Source of the DNA: JANQRV01 sp964533785
Lineage (GTDB): Bacteria; Bacteroidota; Bacteroidia; Chitinophagales; Saprospiraceae
Direction: 5' to 3'
Assembly: GCA_964533785.1 (NCBI GenBank)
Contig: CAZHNG010000326.1
Location: 1 to 7,619 of the forward strand
DNA length: 7,619 bases
In this document: positions 1 through 7,503 of the stretch, piece by piece
Layout: every line of letters starts with the position of its first letter
Position numbering within the stretch: the first letter of the stretch is position 1
The notes under the pieces: model-generated
Told to the model about the DNA's origin: nothing
Seen by the model: the letters and a program-made list of their open reading frames with translations, nothing else
Database searches by the model: none
Position numbers and translations under genes: made by a program

Positions 1-2
1 CG

Positions 3-65
3 CAGGAAAATAGCCTCCCGAACTATACCGTTTATTTAATGCCCGAGGCACTAGTGCTTGGGTAA
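3..65 (+). CDS. Possible C-terminal end of an upstream gene (partial)
   Basis: Frame 3 is open from the left edge to a TAA at 63-65 and encodes about 20 residues ending in YLMPEALVLG. The composition is protein-like, mixing hydrophobic and polar residues, while the other two plus frames stop earlier (TAG at 11-13, TAA at 37-39). The product cannot be identified from so little sequence. It could equally be non-coding sequence that is open by chance. If real, it lies on the same strand as the following gene and ends 79 bases before it. Confidence 0.3.
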   Translation, partial: QENSLPNYTVYLMPEALVLG

Positions 66-97
66 GTATCTGGACAAAGGTAAGGGATTAGCAGAAA

Positions 98-131
98 TTT
101 GGACCGGTTCATCAAAATATAAGTAATTTTA
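98..131 (+). promoter_or_regulatory. Candidate Bacteroidota-type promoter for the DJ-1/PfpI gene
   Basis: TTTG at 98-101 is followed after 22 bases by TAATTTTA at 124-131, a 7-of-8 match to the Bacteroidota -7 consensus TAnnTTTG; the usual -33 element is TTTG or TTG. The spacing is at the long end of what is normally seen. Transcription would begin near 137-139, leaving only a very short leader before the ATG at 145. This is a pattern match in AT-rich DNA, so chance is a real alternative. Confidence 0.3.
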
Positions 132-144
132 TAAACAGCATATC

Positions 145-915
145 ATGCAAAAAGTAATTGAAAGATTAAACGACGTACATACACACGGAATGCCTGCCAA
201 AGGCAAAATATTAATGGTAGCCAGCAGCCCGGCTGTTTCCGGACAAACCGGCTGGCCGATCGGCTTTTGGGCGGCTGAACTGACCCATCCGTTGCGGGTA
301 TTCCAGGAAGCGGGTTACGAAGTAGAAATCGCTTCTACCGAAGGCGGTAAAATAGAAATGGATGCTTATTCCGATCCATTGGATGCCAGTGGTTATTCTG
401 CGCACGATGTTATTTCACTGGGGTATTTACACCAAGATGCATTCAGAGACATGCTGGCCAACACCAAAAAGCTAGAGGAAGTTGATCCTGATGAGTACGA
501 CGCCGTTTTTTTAGTCGGTGGTCAAGGTCCAATGTACACATTCAAGGGTAATGCGGCCCTGCAAAAGCTATTTGTCACTTTTTACGAAAATGGCAAACCT
601 TCTGCTGCTGTTTGTCATTCCACCACGCTGTTACTGGAGGCCAGGACTTCCGATGGAGCGCTTTTGGTCAAGGGTAAAACCTGGACCGGCTTCGCTAACT
701 CGGAAGAAGAGTATGCCGACGAAGCCGTGGGTCAAAAAATACAGCCCTACCGCATCGAAGACGAAGCCCGGAAAATTGAAGGGACAATCTTTAAAGTGGC
801 AGCGCCATTTTCTTCCTATGCGATCGCTGATGGTAATTTGATTACCGGGCAGCAACAAAATTCGGGGGCAGCCGCTGCTGAATTGGTGGTGGACCAATTA
901 AATAAAAATTTTTAA
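145..915 (+). CDS. DJ-1/PfpI family protein, Hsp31-like (type 1 glutamine amidotransferase-like)
   Basis: This is a 256-residue cytosolic protein of the DJ-1/PfpI superfamily. After a non-conserved N-terminus, the Rossmann-like core starts at KILMVASS (residues 21-28). The conserved acid is E45 in FWAAEL. The nucleophile elbow is at A155-VCHS, with C157 as the expected nucleophile and H158 beside it; the glycine-rich VGGQGPMY segment is at 124-131. The E-C-H arrangement, the T-F insert around 180-190 (TGFANSEEE) and the length fit the Hsp31-like branch rather than the short (about 190 residue) DJ-1/PfpI proteins. Members of that branch have been described as glyoxalase III, deglycase or chaperone proteins; which applies here cannot be told. 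Amidotransferase activity is not implied. The start at 145 has no clear Shine-Dalgarno. M16 (position 190) is an alternative that lies closer to the conserved core. The next gene begins 2 bases after the stop, so the two are probably co-transcribed. Confidence 0.9.
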   Translation: MQKVIERLNDVHTHGMPAKGKILMVASSPAVSGQTGWPIGFWAAELTHPLRVFQEAGYEVEIASTEGGKIEMDAYSDPLDASGYSAHDVISLGYLHQDAFRDMLANTKKLEEVDPDEYDAVFLVGGQGPMYTFKGNAALQKLFVTFYENGKPSAAVCHSTTLLLEARTSDGALLVKGKTWTGFANSEEEYADEAVGQKIQPYRIEDEARKIEGTIFKVAAPFSSYAIADGNLITGQQQNSGAAAAELVVDQLNKNF

Positions 916-917
916 AT

Positions 918-1535
918 ATGAAAATAGCGATCATTGGAACAGGTAATGTGGGTGGAACGCTGGCGACAAGATGGGCGAAAGCGGGACATACTATTTATTT
1001 AGGTGTTAGGGACACCAATGCTTTCAAAGGGAACCCCCTGTTAGAAAACTCCAACACCAGTGCGCACCAGATAGAAGACGCTGTAAAGTCAGCAGCAATC
1101 ATACTACTGGCTACACCGGCACCCGCCGCAGTAGAAGTGGCCAAATCATTGGGCAATACCGAAGGTAAGATCATCATCGATGCCATGAATATCGTAATGG
1201 GCCGTGGTCCGAAGGGTTATTCCAATACTCCGGATGCCATTTTAGACCATACCGGTACCGATGAGGTGGTAAAATGTTTCAATACCATCGGTTATAATAT
1301 TATGGAAAATCCGGATTTTGGCGGCACTGCCGTCGATGCTTTTGTGGCCGGGGACAGTGAAAAAGGCAAAGCAGTGGCCATTCGGTTAGCCAAGGATATA
1401 GGTTTTGGCGAATGTTACGACATTGGTGGTAATGATAAGTTTGAATTAATGGAACAATTTGCGTGGTTTTGGATTAACCTGGCGATGTTTCAGGGGCAGG
1501 GTCGGGAAATAGCGTTTAAGTTATTGAGAAGGTAA
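918..1535 (+). CDS. NADP-binding oxidoreductase, 'NADP oxidoreductase coenzyme F420-dependent' family
   Basis: This 205-residue protein is mostly one Rossmann domain. The dinucleotide-binding loop GTGNVGG is at residues 7-13. The second strand ends in LGVRD (28-32), and the Arg at 31 is typical of NADP(H) preference. The third and later strands carry LATP (64-67), IIDAMN (86-91) and the family-typical VKCFNTIGYNIMENP (118-132). A C-terminal helical segment follows. The family includes F420H2:NADP oxidoreductases, but most bacterial members sit in genomes without F420, and Bacteroidota are not known as F420 producers. The family name therefore should not be read as cofactor use; the substrate is unknown. 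The gene begins 2 bases after the DJ-1/PfpI stop, which suggests a two-gene operon for handling reactive carbonyl or redox stress. That role is inference. Confidence 0.85.
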   Translation: MKIAIIGTGNVGGTLATRWAKAGHTIYLGVRDTNAFKGNPLLENSNTSAHQIEDAVKSAAIILLATPAPAAVEVAKSLGNTEGKIIIDAMNIVMGRGPKGYSNTPDAILDHTGTDEVVKCFNTIGYNIMENPDFGGTAVDAFVAGDSEKGKAVAIRLAKDIGFGECYDIGGNDKFELMEQFAWFWINLAMFQGQGREIAFKLLRR

Positions 1536-1611
1536 TCGAATAATCTCATAAAGCAATTTGTTATCTTTAGGTTTAAGAATTCAAACAGCCTATTTGTAAA
1601 ACCACCCAAAC

Positions 1612-3699
1612 ATGTATACCGGCACCATCGACACCCGCTGCGGTCAAGCTTTTCCCATCGGCGCTACTGTTGTTGAAGAAGGCGTAAACTTCAGTATTTT
1701 TTCTAAAAACAGCGCTCAGGTAGAGCTTTTATTATTTGACAGTGTCGAAGCGGAAGAACCTTCCCTTATTTTTGTACTCGATAATAAACACAATCGTACC
1801 GGTTTCTACTGGCATATTTTCGTCCCGGGCCTCAAAGCAGGTCAAATTTACGGATTCAGGATCCACGGTCCCTTTAAACCCGAAATAGGCCACCGGTTTG
1901 ATCCCGAAAAGCTCTTGCTCGATCCCTACAGCAAATCGGTAGTCGTGCCGGATAACTACGATCGTGAAGCCGCCAGTTCACCGGGCAGCAATCTGGCTAA
2001 TGCCATGAAAAGTGTGGTGGTAGATACCGATACTTATGATTGGGAAGGCGATTTTCATCCCCGCCATCCTTTTAGCCGGACTATTATTTACGAATTACAC
2101 GTAGCCGGCTTTACCAAGCACCCTAATTCCGGTGTTTCGGAAAATAAAAGAGGAACCTACGCCGGTCTGATAGAAAAAATTCCCTATCTCAAAGATCTCG
2201 GTATTACGGCAGTGGAGTTGTTACCCGTTTTTCAGTTTGACAAGCAGGATGCGCCATTGGAGAAGATCAATTACTGGGGCTACAGCCCGGTTTCTTTCTT
2301 TGCACCGCATGCCGCCTACAGCACTTGTACGGACCCACTGAGTCCCGTGAACGAGTTCCGGGATATGGTCAAAGCGCTGCATAAAGCCGGCATTGAAGTG
2401 ATCCTGGATGTGGTCTACAACCATACCGCCGAATGCGATCATACGGGACCAACCCTGTGTTTTAAAGGCGTAGAGAACCGGGCCTACTATATTTTGGAAG
2501 ATGACCGGCAGTATTATTCCAACTACTCCGGAACGGGCAACACCATTAATGCCAACCATTCTATTGCCCGCAGAATGATCGTAGAAAGCCTGCGCTATTG
2601 GGTGGCTGAAATGCACGTGGATGGCTTTCGTTTTGACCTGGCCTCCATTTTATCGCGGGACGAATTCGGTGACCCCCTAAAAAGCCCACCCATCCTTTGG
2701 GAAATCGAATCAGACCCGGTATTAGCCGGGACTAAGCTTATCGCCGAAGCCTGGGACGCCGCGGGTCTCTACCAGGTAGGTTCTTTTATTGGCGACCATT
2801 GGAAGGAGTGGAACGGAAAATTCAGGGATGATGTCCGTGCTTTCATGAAAGGTGATCCGGGAACCGTTTCCAATTTTGCTACCCGAATCTTGGCGAGTCC
2901 GGATATATATGGTCACAAAGAGGTACACCCTGAAGTTTGCATCAATTTCATCACTTGTCACGACGGTTTCACCCTCAATGACCTGGTCAGTTATAATGAA
3001 AAACACAATTATGCCAATGGTGAAAACAACCGGGACGGCCATGATCACAATCTGAGCTGGAACCACGGTGTGGAAGGACCGACGGATGACCCTCGAATTG
3101 AACAACTACGCCAACAACAGATTAAAAATTTCCTTGCCGTTAATTTACTAGCTTACGGTACTCCCATGTTACTGATGGGCGATGAAGTCAGGCGCACCCA
3201 GCGCGGCAACAACAATGCCTATTGCCAGGATAATGAAATCAGTTGGTTTGACTGGGACCTGGTTGAAAAAAACGCAGGGCTGCACCGCTTTGTGAAGTTA
3301 TTGAATACGATCCGCTTGCGTCGTGATGTGAGCGTCGAAGATCCTGGTCTTACTTTAAATGAATTCCTGCAAACAAAACAAGTGGAATGGCACGGCACCA
3401 AATTAGGCCGACCGGATTGGAGCTACCACTCGCATACTATTGCCTGCACGGTGTGGACCTACCAAAAGTCATTTGTTCTACATCTCATGTTCAATGCCTT
3501 CCACGAAGATCTTTCTTTTGAATTGCCGGTCATTGAAGAACTAGGCGAACAAAAATGGCGCCGGCTGATCGATACGGCCTTAGAAGCTCCGAAAGATATT
3601 AACCGGTTTGCCGATGCAGAGGAAATTGATGCTTCCGAATATTTGGTCAAAGGGCGATCAATGATGGTATTAATAAAACGGACCAATCCGGAAGGATAG
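1612..3699 (+). CDS. glgX: Glycogen debranching enzyme GlgX (GH13, isoamylase type)
   Basis: This 695-residue cytosolic enzyme hydrolyses alpha-1,6 branch points of glycogen after phosphorylase has shortened the outer chains. An N-terminal CBM48/isoamylase domain spans roughly residues 10-110 (GVNFSIFSKN, GFRIHGP). The GH13 barrel follows with all four signature regions: DVVYNHT at 266-272, GFRFDLAS at 338-345 with nucleophile D342, IAEAWD at 377-382 with acid/base E379, and FITCHDGF at 446-453 with D451. A C-terminal beta domain ends the protein. The length is typical of GlgX (about 650-720), there is no signal peptide, and the reading frame is intact. GlgX is preferred over TreX or plant-type isoamylase on length and on the ELHVAGFT (161-168) and GDEVRRTQRGNNNAYCQDNE region (523-542), which are family-typical, but substrate chain length cannot be read from sequence. 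No other glycogen genes are in the window. The ATG at 1612 has an A/C-rich leader without Shine-Dalgarno. Confidence 0.95.
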   Translation: MYTGTIDTRCGQAFPIGATVVEEGVNFSIFSKNSAQVELLLFDSVEAEEPSLIFVLDNKHNRTGFYWHIFVPGLKAGQIYGFRIHGPFKPEIGHRFDPEKLLLDPYSKSVVVPDNYDREAASSPGSNLANAMKSVVVDTDTYDWEGDFHPRHPFSRTIIYELHVAGFTKHPNSGVSENKRGTYAGLIEKIPYLKDLGITAVELLPVFQFDKQDAPLEKINYWGYSPVSFFAPHAAYSTCTDPLSPVNEFRDMVKALHKAGIEVILDVVYNHTAECDHTGPTLCFKGVENRAYYILEDDRQYYSNYSGTGNTINANHSIARRMIVESLRYWVAEMHVDGFRFDLASILSRDEFGDPLKSPPILWEIESDPVLAGTKLIAEAWDAAGLYQVGSFIGDHWKEWNGKFRDDVRAFMKGDPGTVSNFATRILASPDIYGHKEVHPEVCINFITCHDGFTLNDLVSYNEKHNYANGENNRDGHDHNLSWNHGVEGPTDDPRIEQLRQQQIKNFLAVNLLAYGTPMLLMGDEVRRTQRGNNNAYCQDNEISWFDWDLVEKNAGLHRFVKLLNTIRLRRDVSVEDPGLTLNEFLQTKQVEWHGTKLGRPDWSYHSHTIACTVWTYQKSFVLHLMFNAFHEDLSFELPVIEELGEQKWRRLIDTALEAPKDINRFADAEEIDASEYLVKGRSMMVLIKRTNPEG

Positions 3700-3729
3700 A
3701 CGAATATGCTTTTCACCCTAATCCTCCGG
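3688..3729. terminator. Possible bidirectional terminator stem between convergent genes
   Basis: CCGGAAGGAT (3688-3697) can pair with ATCCTCCGG (3721-3729), giving a 9-bp stem with one bulged A and a loop of about 23 bases. It covers the last codons of both convergent genes and the 18 bases between their stops. No clear T-tract follows the stem on either strand and the loop is large, so this is a weak terminator candidate. Its position is the main support. Confidence 0.3.
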
Positions 3730-4602
3730 TTCTACGTGGATTAAAACATGTTCCAGGTTGGGTATTTTTTCCTTTAAGGTATCCTGTAATTTGTGCGCCA
3801 GCCGATGGCCTTCTATGACCGTAATGTTTCCATCTACTATAGCGTGCAAATCAACGTGATATTTCATCCCCGATTTGCGAACGTAACACTTTTCGGTACC
3901 CTGTATCCCATCCACCGTATCGGACACCTGGCGGATTTCTGCGATCAGATCATCGTACAGATGTTCGTCCATCACCTCCCCGAGCGCCGGACGAAAGATC
4001 AAATAGCTGTTATACAAAATGAAGCCGACCGCAAAAAGCGCCGCCCAATCATCGGCGGTTTCGTATCCTTCTCCTAGCACCACAGCAATAGAGATCCCGA
4101 TAAAAGCAGCAACGGAAGTAATAGCATCACTCCGATGGTGCCAGGCATCGGCTTGAAGTGAGGAGCTATTGGTTTCCTTCCCTTTTCTGACCACTATACG
4201 ATAGGAAATTTCTTTCCACAAAATGATAAATCCGAGAACAATCAGGGTCCAGGACTTTGGCGAAGTTTGGGGTGTTTGAAGGTTGCGGATGCTTTCGATG
4301 GCAATCACGGTTGCCGAAGTTACCAGAAATGCTACCACGATAAAGGTGATCAGCGGTTCAATTTTTCCGTGGCCGTAAGGATGGCTTTCATCTGGCGGTC
4401 TTTTAGCGTACTTCAATCCCATCAAAACCAGTAAAGAAGCTAAAACATCCGTTGTCGATTCAATAGCATCGGCGATCAAAGCAAAAGAATTTCCAAAAAA
4501 ACCAGCCAATCCTTTTATTAATGCTAAACCGGCATTGCCTATCAAGCTGAAATAAGCAGTTTTTACTGCTAATTGCTCATTCTCTTGCATTTTTCTTTCC
4601 AT
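3718..4602 (-). CDS. Cation diffusion facilitator (CDF) family divalent metal transporter
   Basis: This inner-membrane exporter, about 294 residues from the chosen start, normally exchanges divalent metal (Zn, Fe, Mn, Co or Cd) for protons. Residues are numbered here from that Met. TM1 begins near residue 14. TM2 carries the metal-site motif E48xxxD52 within ADAIESTTD. TM5 carries H155xxxD159 in DAWHHRSD. A SHPYGHGK loop precedes TM3. The cytoplasmic ferredoxin-like domain has YHVDLHAIVD, GHRLAH and LIHVEPE, the His/acid positions that bind metal in FieF-type dimers. The same frame stays open to an ATG at 4698, but that start would overlap the upstream gene by 47 bases and add a tail with no family features. 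The ATG at 4602 (MERKMQEN) or the one at 4590 (MQENEQ, preceded by GGAAAG) is more likely. This is the last gene of the minus-strand run. The metal cannot be assigned from the sequence. Confidence 0.9.
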   Translation of the reverse strand: MERKMQENEQLAVKTAYFSLIGNAGLALIKGLAGFFGNSFALIADAIESTTDVLASLLVLMGLKYAKRPPDESHPYGHGKIEPLITFIVVAFLVTSATVIAIESIRNLQTPQTSPKSWTLIVLGFIILWKEISYRIVVRKGKETNSSSLQADAWHHRSDAITSVAAFIGISIAVVLGEGYETADDWAALFAVGFILYNSYLIFRPALGEVMDEHLYDDLIAEIRQVSDTVDGIQGTEKCYVRKSGMKYHVDLHAIVDGNITVIEGHRLAHKLQDTLKEKIPNLEHVLIHVEPED

Positions 4603-4651
4603 GACCTTGTCCAATCTAAAATCCTCAGGATTGTTTGTAATATGGATTGAT

Positions 4652-5011
4652 TTACTCAATAGAATCCCAGGGAATAGGACTGACATCGTCGTGATCAAGG
4701 GTGCGTAAACCCGACCGGTCGATACGCATCACGAGCCGGCAAGCCGGGTCCGGACAAACTACCCGCGAATCCGTCTCCATCCAATCCGCCGGGTGGTTAA
4801 TCCGTTGTTTAGCCGGCAACAAAGGAATCACCGACTGCAGCGCGTATAAACAAAAGTTGGCCCCGTCTGGCAGAGCAACCTTTCCGCCTTTCATATAAAA
4901 GCAGTCCCCTACGGCCATATCACAGGTACAGTGCCCATCGATCTTTTCTACAACGACAGTGAGGTCGTAAAGCTCGAATTGATCAGGGCGTAATTTTTTT
5001 TGATTATTCAT
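4652..5011 (-). CDS. TIGR04076 family small protein, function unknown
   Basis: This 119-residue soluble protein has the layout of the TIGR04076 family: an N-terminal strand (YDLTVVVEKIDG), then CTC plus GDCFYM (C28, C30, C37), a central ANFCLYALQSVIPLL segment (C54), and a C-terminal VVCPDPACRLVMRIDR segment (C86, C91). Its six cysteines in 119 residues could bind metal or a cluster, but no standard ligand spacing is evident and no activity is established that I can name. It has no signal peptide or membrane segment. It starts 9 bases after the antiporter stop and ends about 49 bases before the CDF start, so it is almost certainly translated from the same mRNA as the two transporters. Family assignment is from remembered pattern (G-C, GDxF, CPDP), not a search. 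Confidence 0.75.
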   Translation of the reverse strand: MNNQKKLRPDQFELYDLTVVVEKIDGHCTCDMAVGDCFYMKGGKVALPDGANFCLYALQSVIPLLPAKQRINHPADWMETDSRVVCPDPACRLVMRIDRSGLRTLDHDDVSPIPWDSIE

Positions 5012-5020
5012 GATTTCACT

Positions 5021-6421
5021 TTATCTATTATCTTGTTGGCGGCCGTATCCCAGTAGTAGCGAAAGTATCACCATCAGCAATAAGCCCCAGGCAACAAAAT
5101 TGTACAGACCGGCTTCCAAAGGTGCTACTGGGGGAATACCGTATTCCTCTCCGGAAAGGGTAGTATTGGCCATTAATATCACAGGAATAAAATAGGGCAA
5201 CAAAAACGGAAAAACACAAACCACAAGACTCAACAAATTGGCTCTCCTCCTGGCCGAAATATGCATACGTTCCCCGGTTGTATTGGCAAATTCTGCTACC
5301 GTCAAAATAGCAACAATACTGTGTGTAGTCAGCAATACCGCTGCGGCAACGGTGCCCGCTATCCACCCTTCTGCATGCTGGGGCGTTCTACTTCTTTGCG
5401 AAGCAAAAAGCACCAATTTTTCGATCAATCCGCTGGCCTTTAAAGTCGCGACCAATCCCATCAGCAAAATAGTGAAAAAACTGATGCCTACCGCCCGGTT
5501 GATGCCATCGATGACAAAACTTTTCGCTACGAAATTGTCCAAATCCAGGGAAAGGAGTTGCGTTGTAGGCAACAGCCCTAATAGCCAGCCAAAAACGACT
5601 CCAAAAATGAGCCCCGCCAGCAGACCATGCAGCAAATGTTTCCCTTTTAAAAACAAATAAATGATCAATACCGGCACCAAAAGCATCGGCAATCCGCGGG
5701 CGTTGCCGGCTAGTTGGGGGGACGGCAATTCACTGCTACCCGCTGCCATACCCGCACTTACCAGGTAAGCCACCAGGGCAATAACCAATGCCGGAGCGAT
5801 GTACTTGATCCGGCTTTTCACCGTTGGGCCAATTTGCGTCTTTTGACTCAAAGCACTGGCAATAGTCGTGTCGGAAATAGGTGCAATGAAGTCACCGAAA
5901 GTAGCTCCGCCGATAACGGCACCGGCTAAGGTTGGTAAATGTGCCCCTAACAAACCACCCGCCGGATACAAAATGGGCGCACAAATGAGAATCGTGGCGA
6001 AACTCGATCCGGTAGACAAGGAAACCACGCAACAAATAATAAAGGCTGCCAATACAAATCCTACTCCGTTCAAACTGAATTGACCGGAAATCCAGGTCAA
6101 CGCCTCCACCAACCCCGTCACCGTCATCAACACTCCAATAATGGAAGCGAGCATCCAGGCCGTGATCATCACCATAACGATCTGCTGTGACATCCCGGCA
6201 ATGACAGCTTGACTGAAACGCGTCTTATCCTTGGCCAACATCAGTCCAATGCTCAATGCCAGGATCAAAACCGGCCAGAAACCCCGTTCATCAGGTGCAC
6301 CTGACAATGCAATGGCAATTACCCCGGTCACAAAAACAATAAAAGGTAAAATGGCTCCCCATAAGCCTCCGTAAAAAGCTACCGGCTGCAAAGGCTCTTT
6401 TTCAGTGATGTCTATTTCCAT
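5021..6421 (-). CDS. NhaC-type Na+/H+ antiporter family protein
   Basis: This is a 466-residue polytopic inner-membrane protein with about 10-12 hydrophobic segments from residue 20 onward. It has a short charged N-terminus (MEIDITEKEP) and a charged C-terminus (GYGRQQDNR). The best signature is GDFIAPISDTT at 176-186, matching the conserved G-D-x-x-x-P-x-S-D-T-T stretch of NhaC and related antiporters, with D177 and D184 likely ion-coupling residues. The STGSSFAT segment at 136-143 is the other family-typical site. NhaC-family members exchange Na+ for H+, or in some cases carry malate or lactate (MleN type), so substrate is inferred. The start ATG follows directly on the reductase stop (TAAATG), with AAAGG 4 bases upstream inside the reductase's last codons. 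Translational coupling is therefore likely. Confidence 0.9.
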   Translation of the reverse strand: MEIDITEKEPLQPVAFYGGLWGAILPFIVFVTGVIAIALSGAPDERGFWPVLILALSIGLMLAKDKTRFSQAVIAGMSQQIVMVMITAWMLASIIGVLMTVTGLVEALTWISGQFSLNGVGFVLAAFIICCVVSLSTGSSFATILICAPILYPAGGLLGAHLPTLAGAVIGGATFGDFIAPISDTTIASALSQKTQIGPTVKSRIKYIAPALVIALVAYLVSAGMAAGSSELPSPQLAGNARGLPMLLVPVLIIYLFLKGKHLLHGLLAGLIFGVVFGWLLGLLPTTQLLSLDLDNFVAKSFVIDGINRAVGISFFTILLMGLVATLKASGLIEKLVLFASQRSRTPQHAEGWIAGTVAAAVLLTTHSIVAILTVAEFANTTGERMHISARRRANLLSLVVCVFPFLLPYFIPVILMANTTLSGEEYGIPPVAPLEAGLYNFVAWGLLLMVILSLLLGYGRQQDNR

Positions 6422-7483
6422 TTAACCTTTCTCTTGGTTGAGATTGTATTTCATGATCCGCCCGTGTTTGCCCGTTTTATCGCGTTCCAGCCCAAATACA
6501 GGACCATTCGGGCCTTGAGATTTGGTAATCAACCGGTGAATAACCGTTTTGTCTGCCTCGTCCAACTTAAAACTATGCAACTTTTTGATCTTTTCAAGAT
6601 GTTTTTGATTCCGGGCACCGATAATGATCCCGGCAACTAAAGGATTTTCCAACATATAGCGGGAGGCTACTTCCGCAATACCCACTTCGTATTTATCCGC
6701 AATCTTCCGTAAGGCCGCTAATACTTCCTGAAAGGCATCCCATCCGCCAAACTCATCGATGATCAAACGGTACTTGGTCAACGATCGATTTTCAAAAGGC
6801 GGAACGGGATCTGCAACATTTAAATAACGGTCACTCAAGAAACCACCGGCCAGTACCCCGTAACAGAGATAGGGCATATTGTACGTTTCGGTTAAATCAT
6901 GCAGATCGTCAACGGGCCGGTTATCCAGTATTGAATATTGCACCTGATTGGCAACAATGGGAACGCCTGCATCCAATATTTCTTTTAAATGCCGGCCGTC
7001 AAAATTAGTGACACCAAGGTAGCGGATCTTTCCTGCTTGTTGTAACTCCGCCAGATGAGTGGCCACTTCCACGTAGCGCGGAATGTTATAATCCCACCAG
7101 GAAAACTGCACCAGATCAAGCTGTTCTACCCCTAACCTTTTAAGCGACCGATCGATAATGGCCGTCGTATCCGCTTTGGTCAGCGTGGCCAGTGCATTAT
7201 AATCGGGGACGTATTTGGTATGGACCTGTACCGGTGCCAGTTCACCGGCCGCAAACGCCGGCTGATATTTTTTGAGGAACTGCCCGATCAGTTCTTCTAC
7301 GCCGGTATAAATATCGGCACAGTCAAACGTAGTAATACCAGCCGCAACAAATGCGCGCATATCTTCGATCGCCCGGTCTGCATTGACTTTCCCGTGACCA
7401 CCGGCGAGGTGCCAGCCCCCTTTTACAATGCGGGAAATGGTATAGCCGGGTCTTAATTCAATTCGTTCGATAGAGTGGTTCAT
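6422..7483 (-). CDS. Aldo/keto reductase family protein with Ser at the catalytic His position
   Basis: This 353-residue TIM-barrel NAD(P)H oxidoreductase is of the group with KGGWHLAGGHG near the N-terminus (21-31). Three members of the catalytic tetrad are present: D54 and Y59 in FDCADIYTG and K90 in VHTKY. The expected His after strand 4, usually in a QFHWWDY context in this subgroup, is S128 here (VQFSWWDY, codon TCC at 7100-7102 on the minus strand). Further family marks are GVTNF (157-161), NQVQYSILDNRP (179-190) and the cofactor-phosphate site IIIGARNQKHLEK (287-299). The physiological substrate is unknown. Other aldo/keto reductases replace this His (5-beta-reductase with Glu, the Kv-beta group with Asn), so loss need not mean inactivity, but it should alter the reaction. 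This is the first gene of the minus-strand run. Its leader contains the 7504-7561 structured repeat. The ATG at 7483 follows an A-rich stretch without Shine-Dalgarno. Confidence 0.9.
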   Translation of the reverse strand: MNHSIERIELRPGYTISRIVKGGWHLAGGHGKVNADRAIEDMRAFVAAGITTFDCADIYTGVEELIGQFLKKYQPAFAAGELAPVQVHTKYVPDYNALATLTKADTTAIIDRSLKRLGVEQLDLVQFSWWDYNIPRYVEVATHLAELQQAGKIRYLGVTNFDGRHLKEILDAGVPIVANQVQYSILDNRPVDDLHDLTETYNMPYLCYGVLAGGFLSDRYLNVADPVPPFENRSLTKYRLIIDEFGGWDAFQEVLAALRKIADKYEVGIAEVASRYMLENPLVAGIIIGARNQKHLEKIKKLHSFKLDEADKTVIHRLITKSQGPNGPVFGLERDKTGKHGRIMKYNLNQEKG

Positions 7484-7503
7484 TGTTTTAGTGTTGAGAC
7501 GCT

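Noticed and set aside
1557..1596. Possible Bacteroidota promoter ahead of glgX (TATCTTTA at 1562-1569; TTTG at 1557-1560 and 1593-1596)
   Set aside because: TATCTTTA has no TTTG/TTG at a suitable distance upstream (nearest TTG is about 35 bases away), and the TTTG at 1557 has no matching -7 element at 17-23 bases. AT-rich chance matches are expected here.
2221..3105. Two open frames of about 130 codons on the minus strand within glgX
   Set aside because: glgX is intact and covers the region with conserved catalytic motifs; the antisense frames have no family features and are shadows of its codon use.
5238..5660. 140-codon open frame on the plus strand inside the antiporter gene
   Set aside because: It is antisense to a well-supported membrane protein gene, has no recognisable domain, and its composition looks like the reverse complement of hydrophobic codons.
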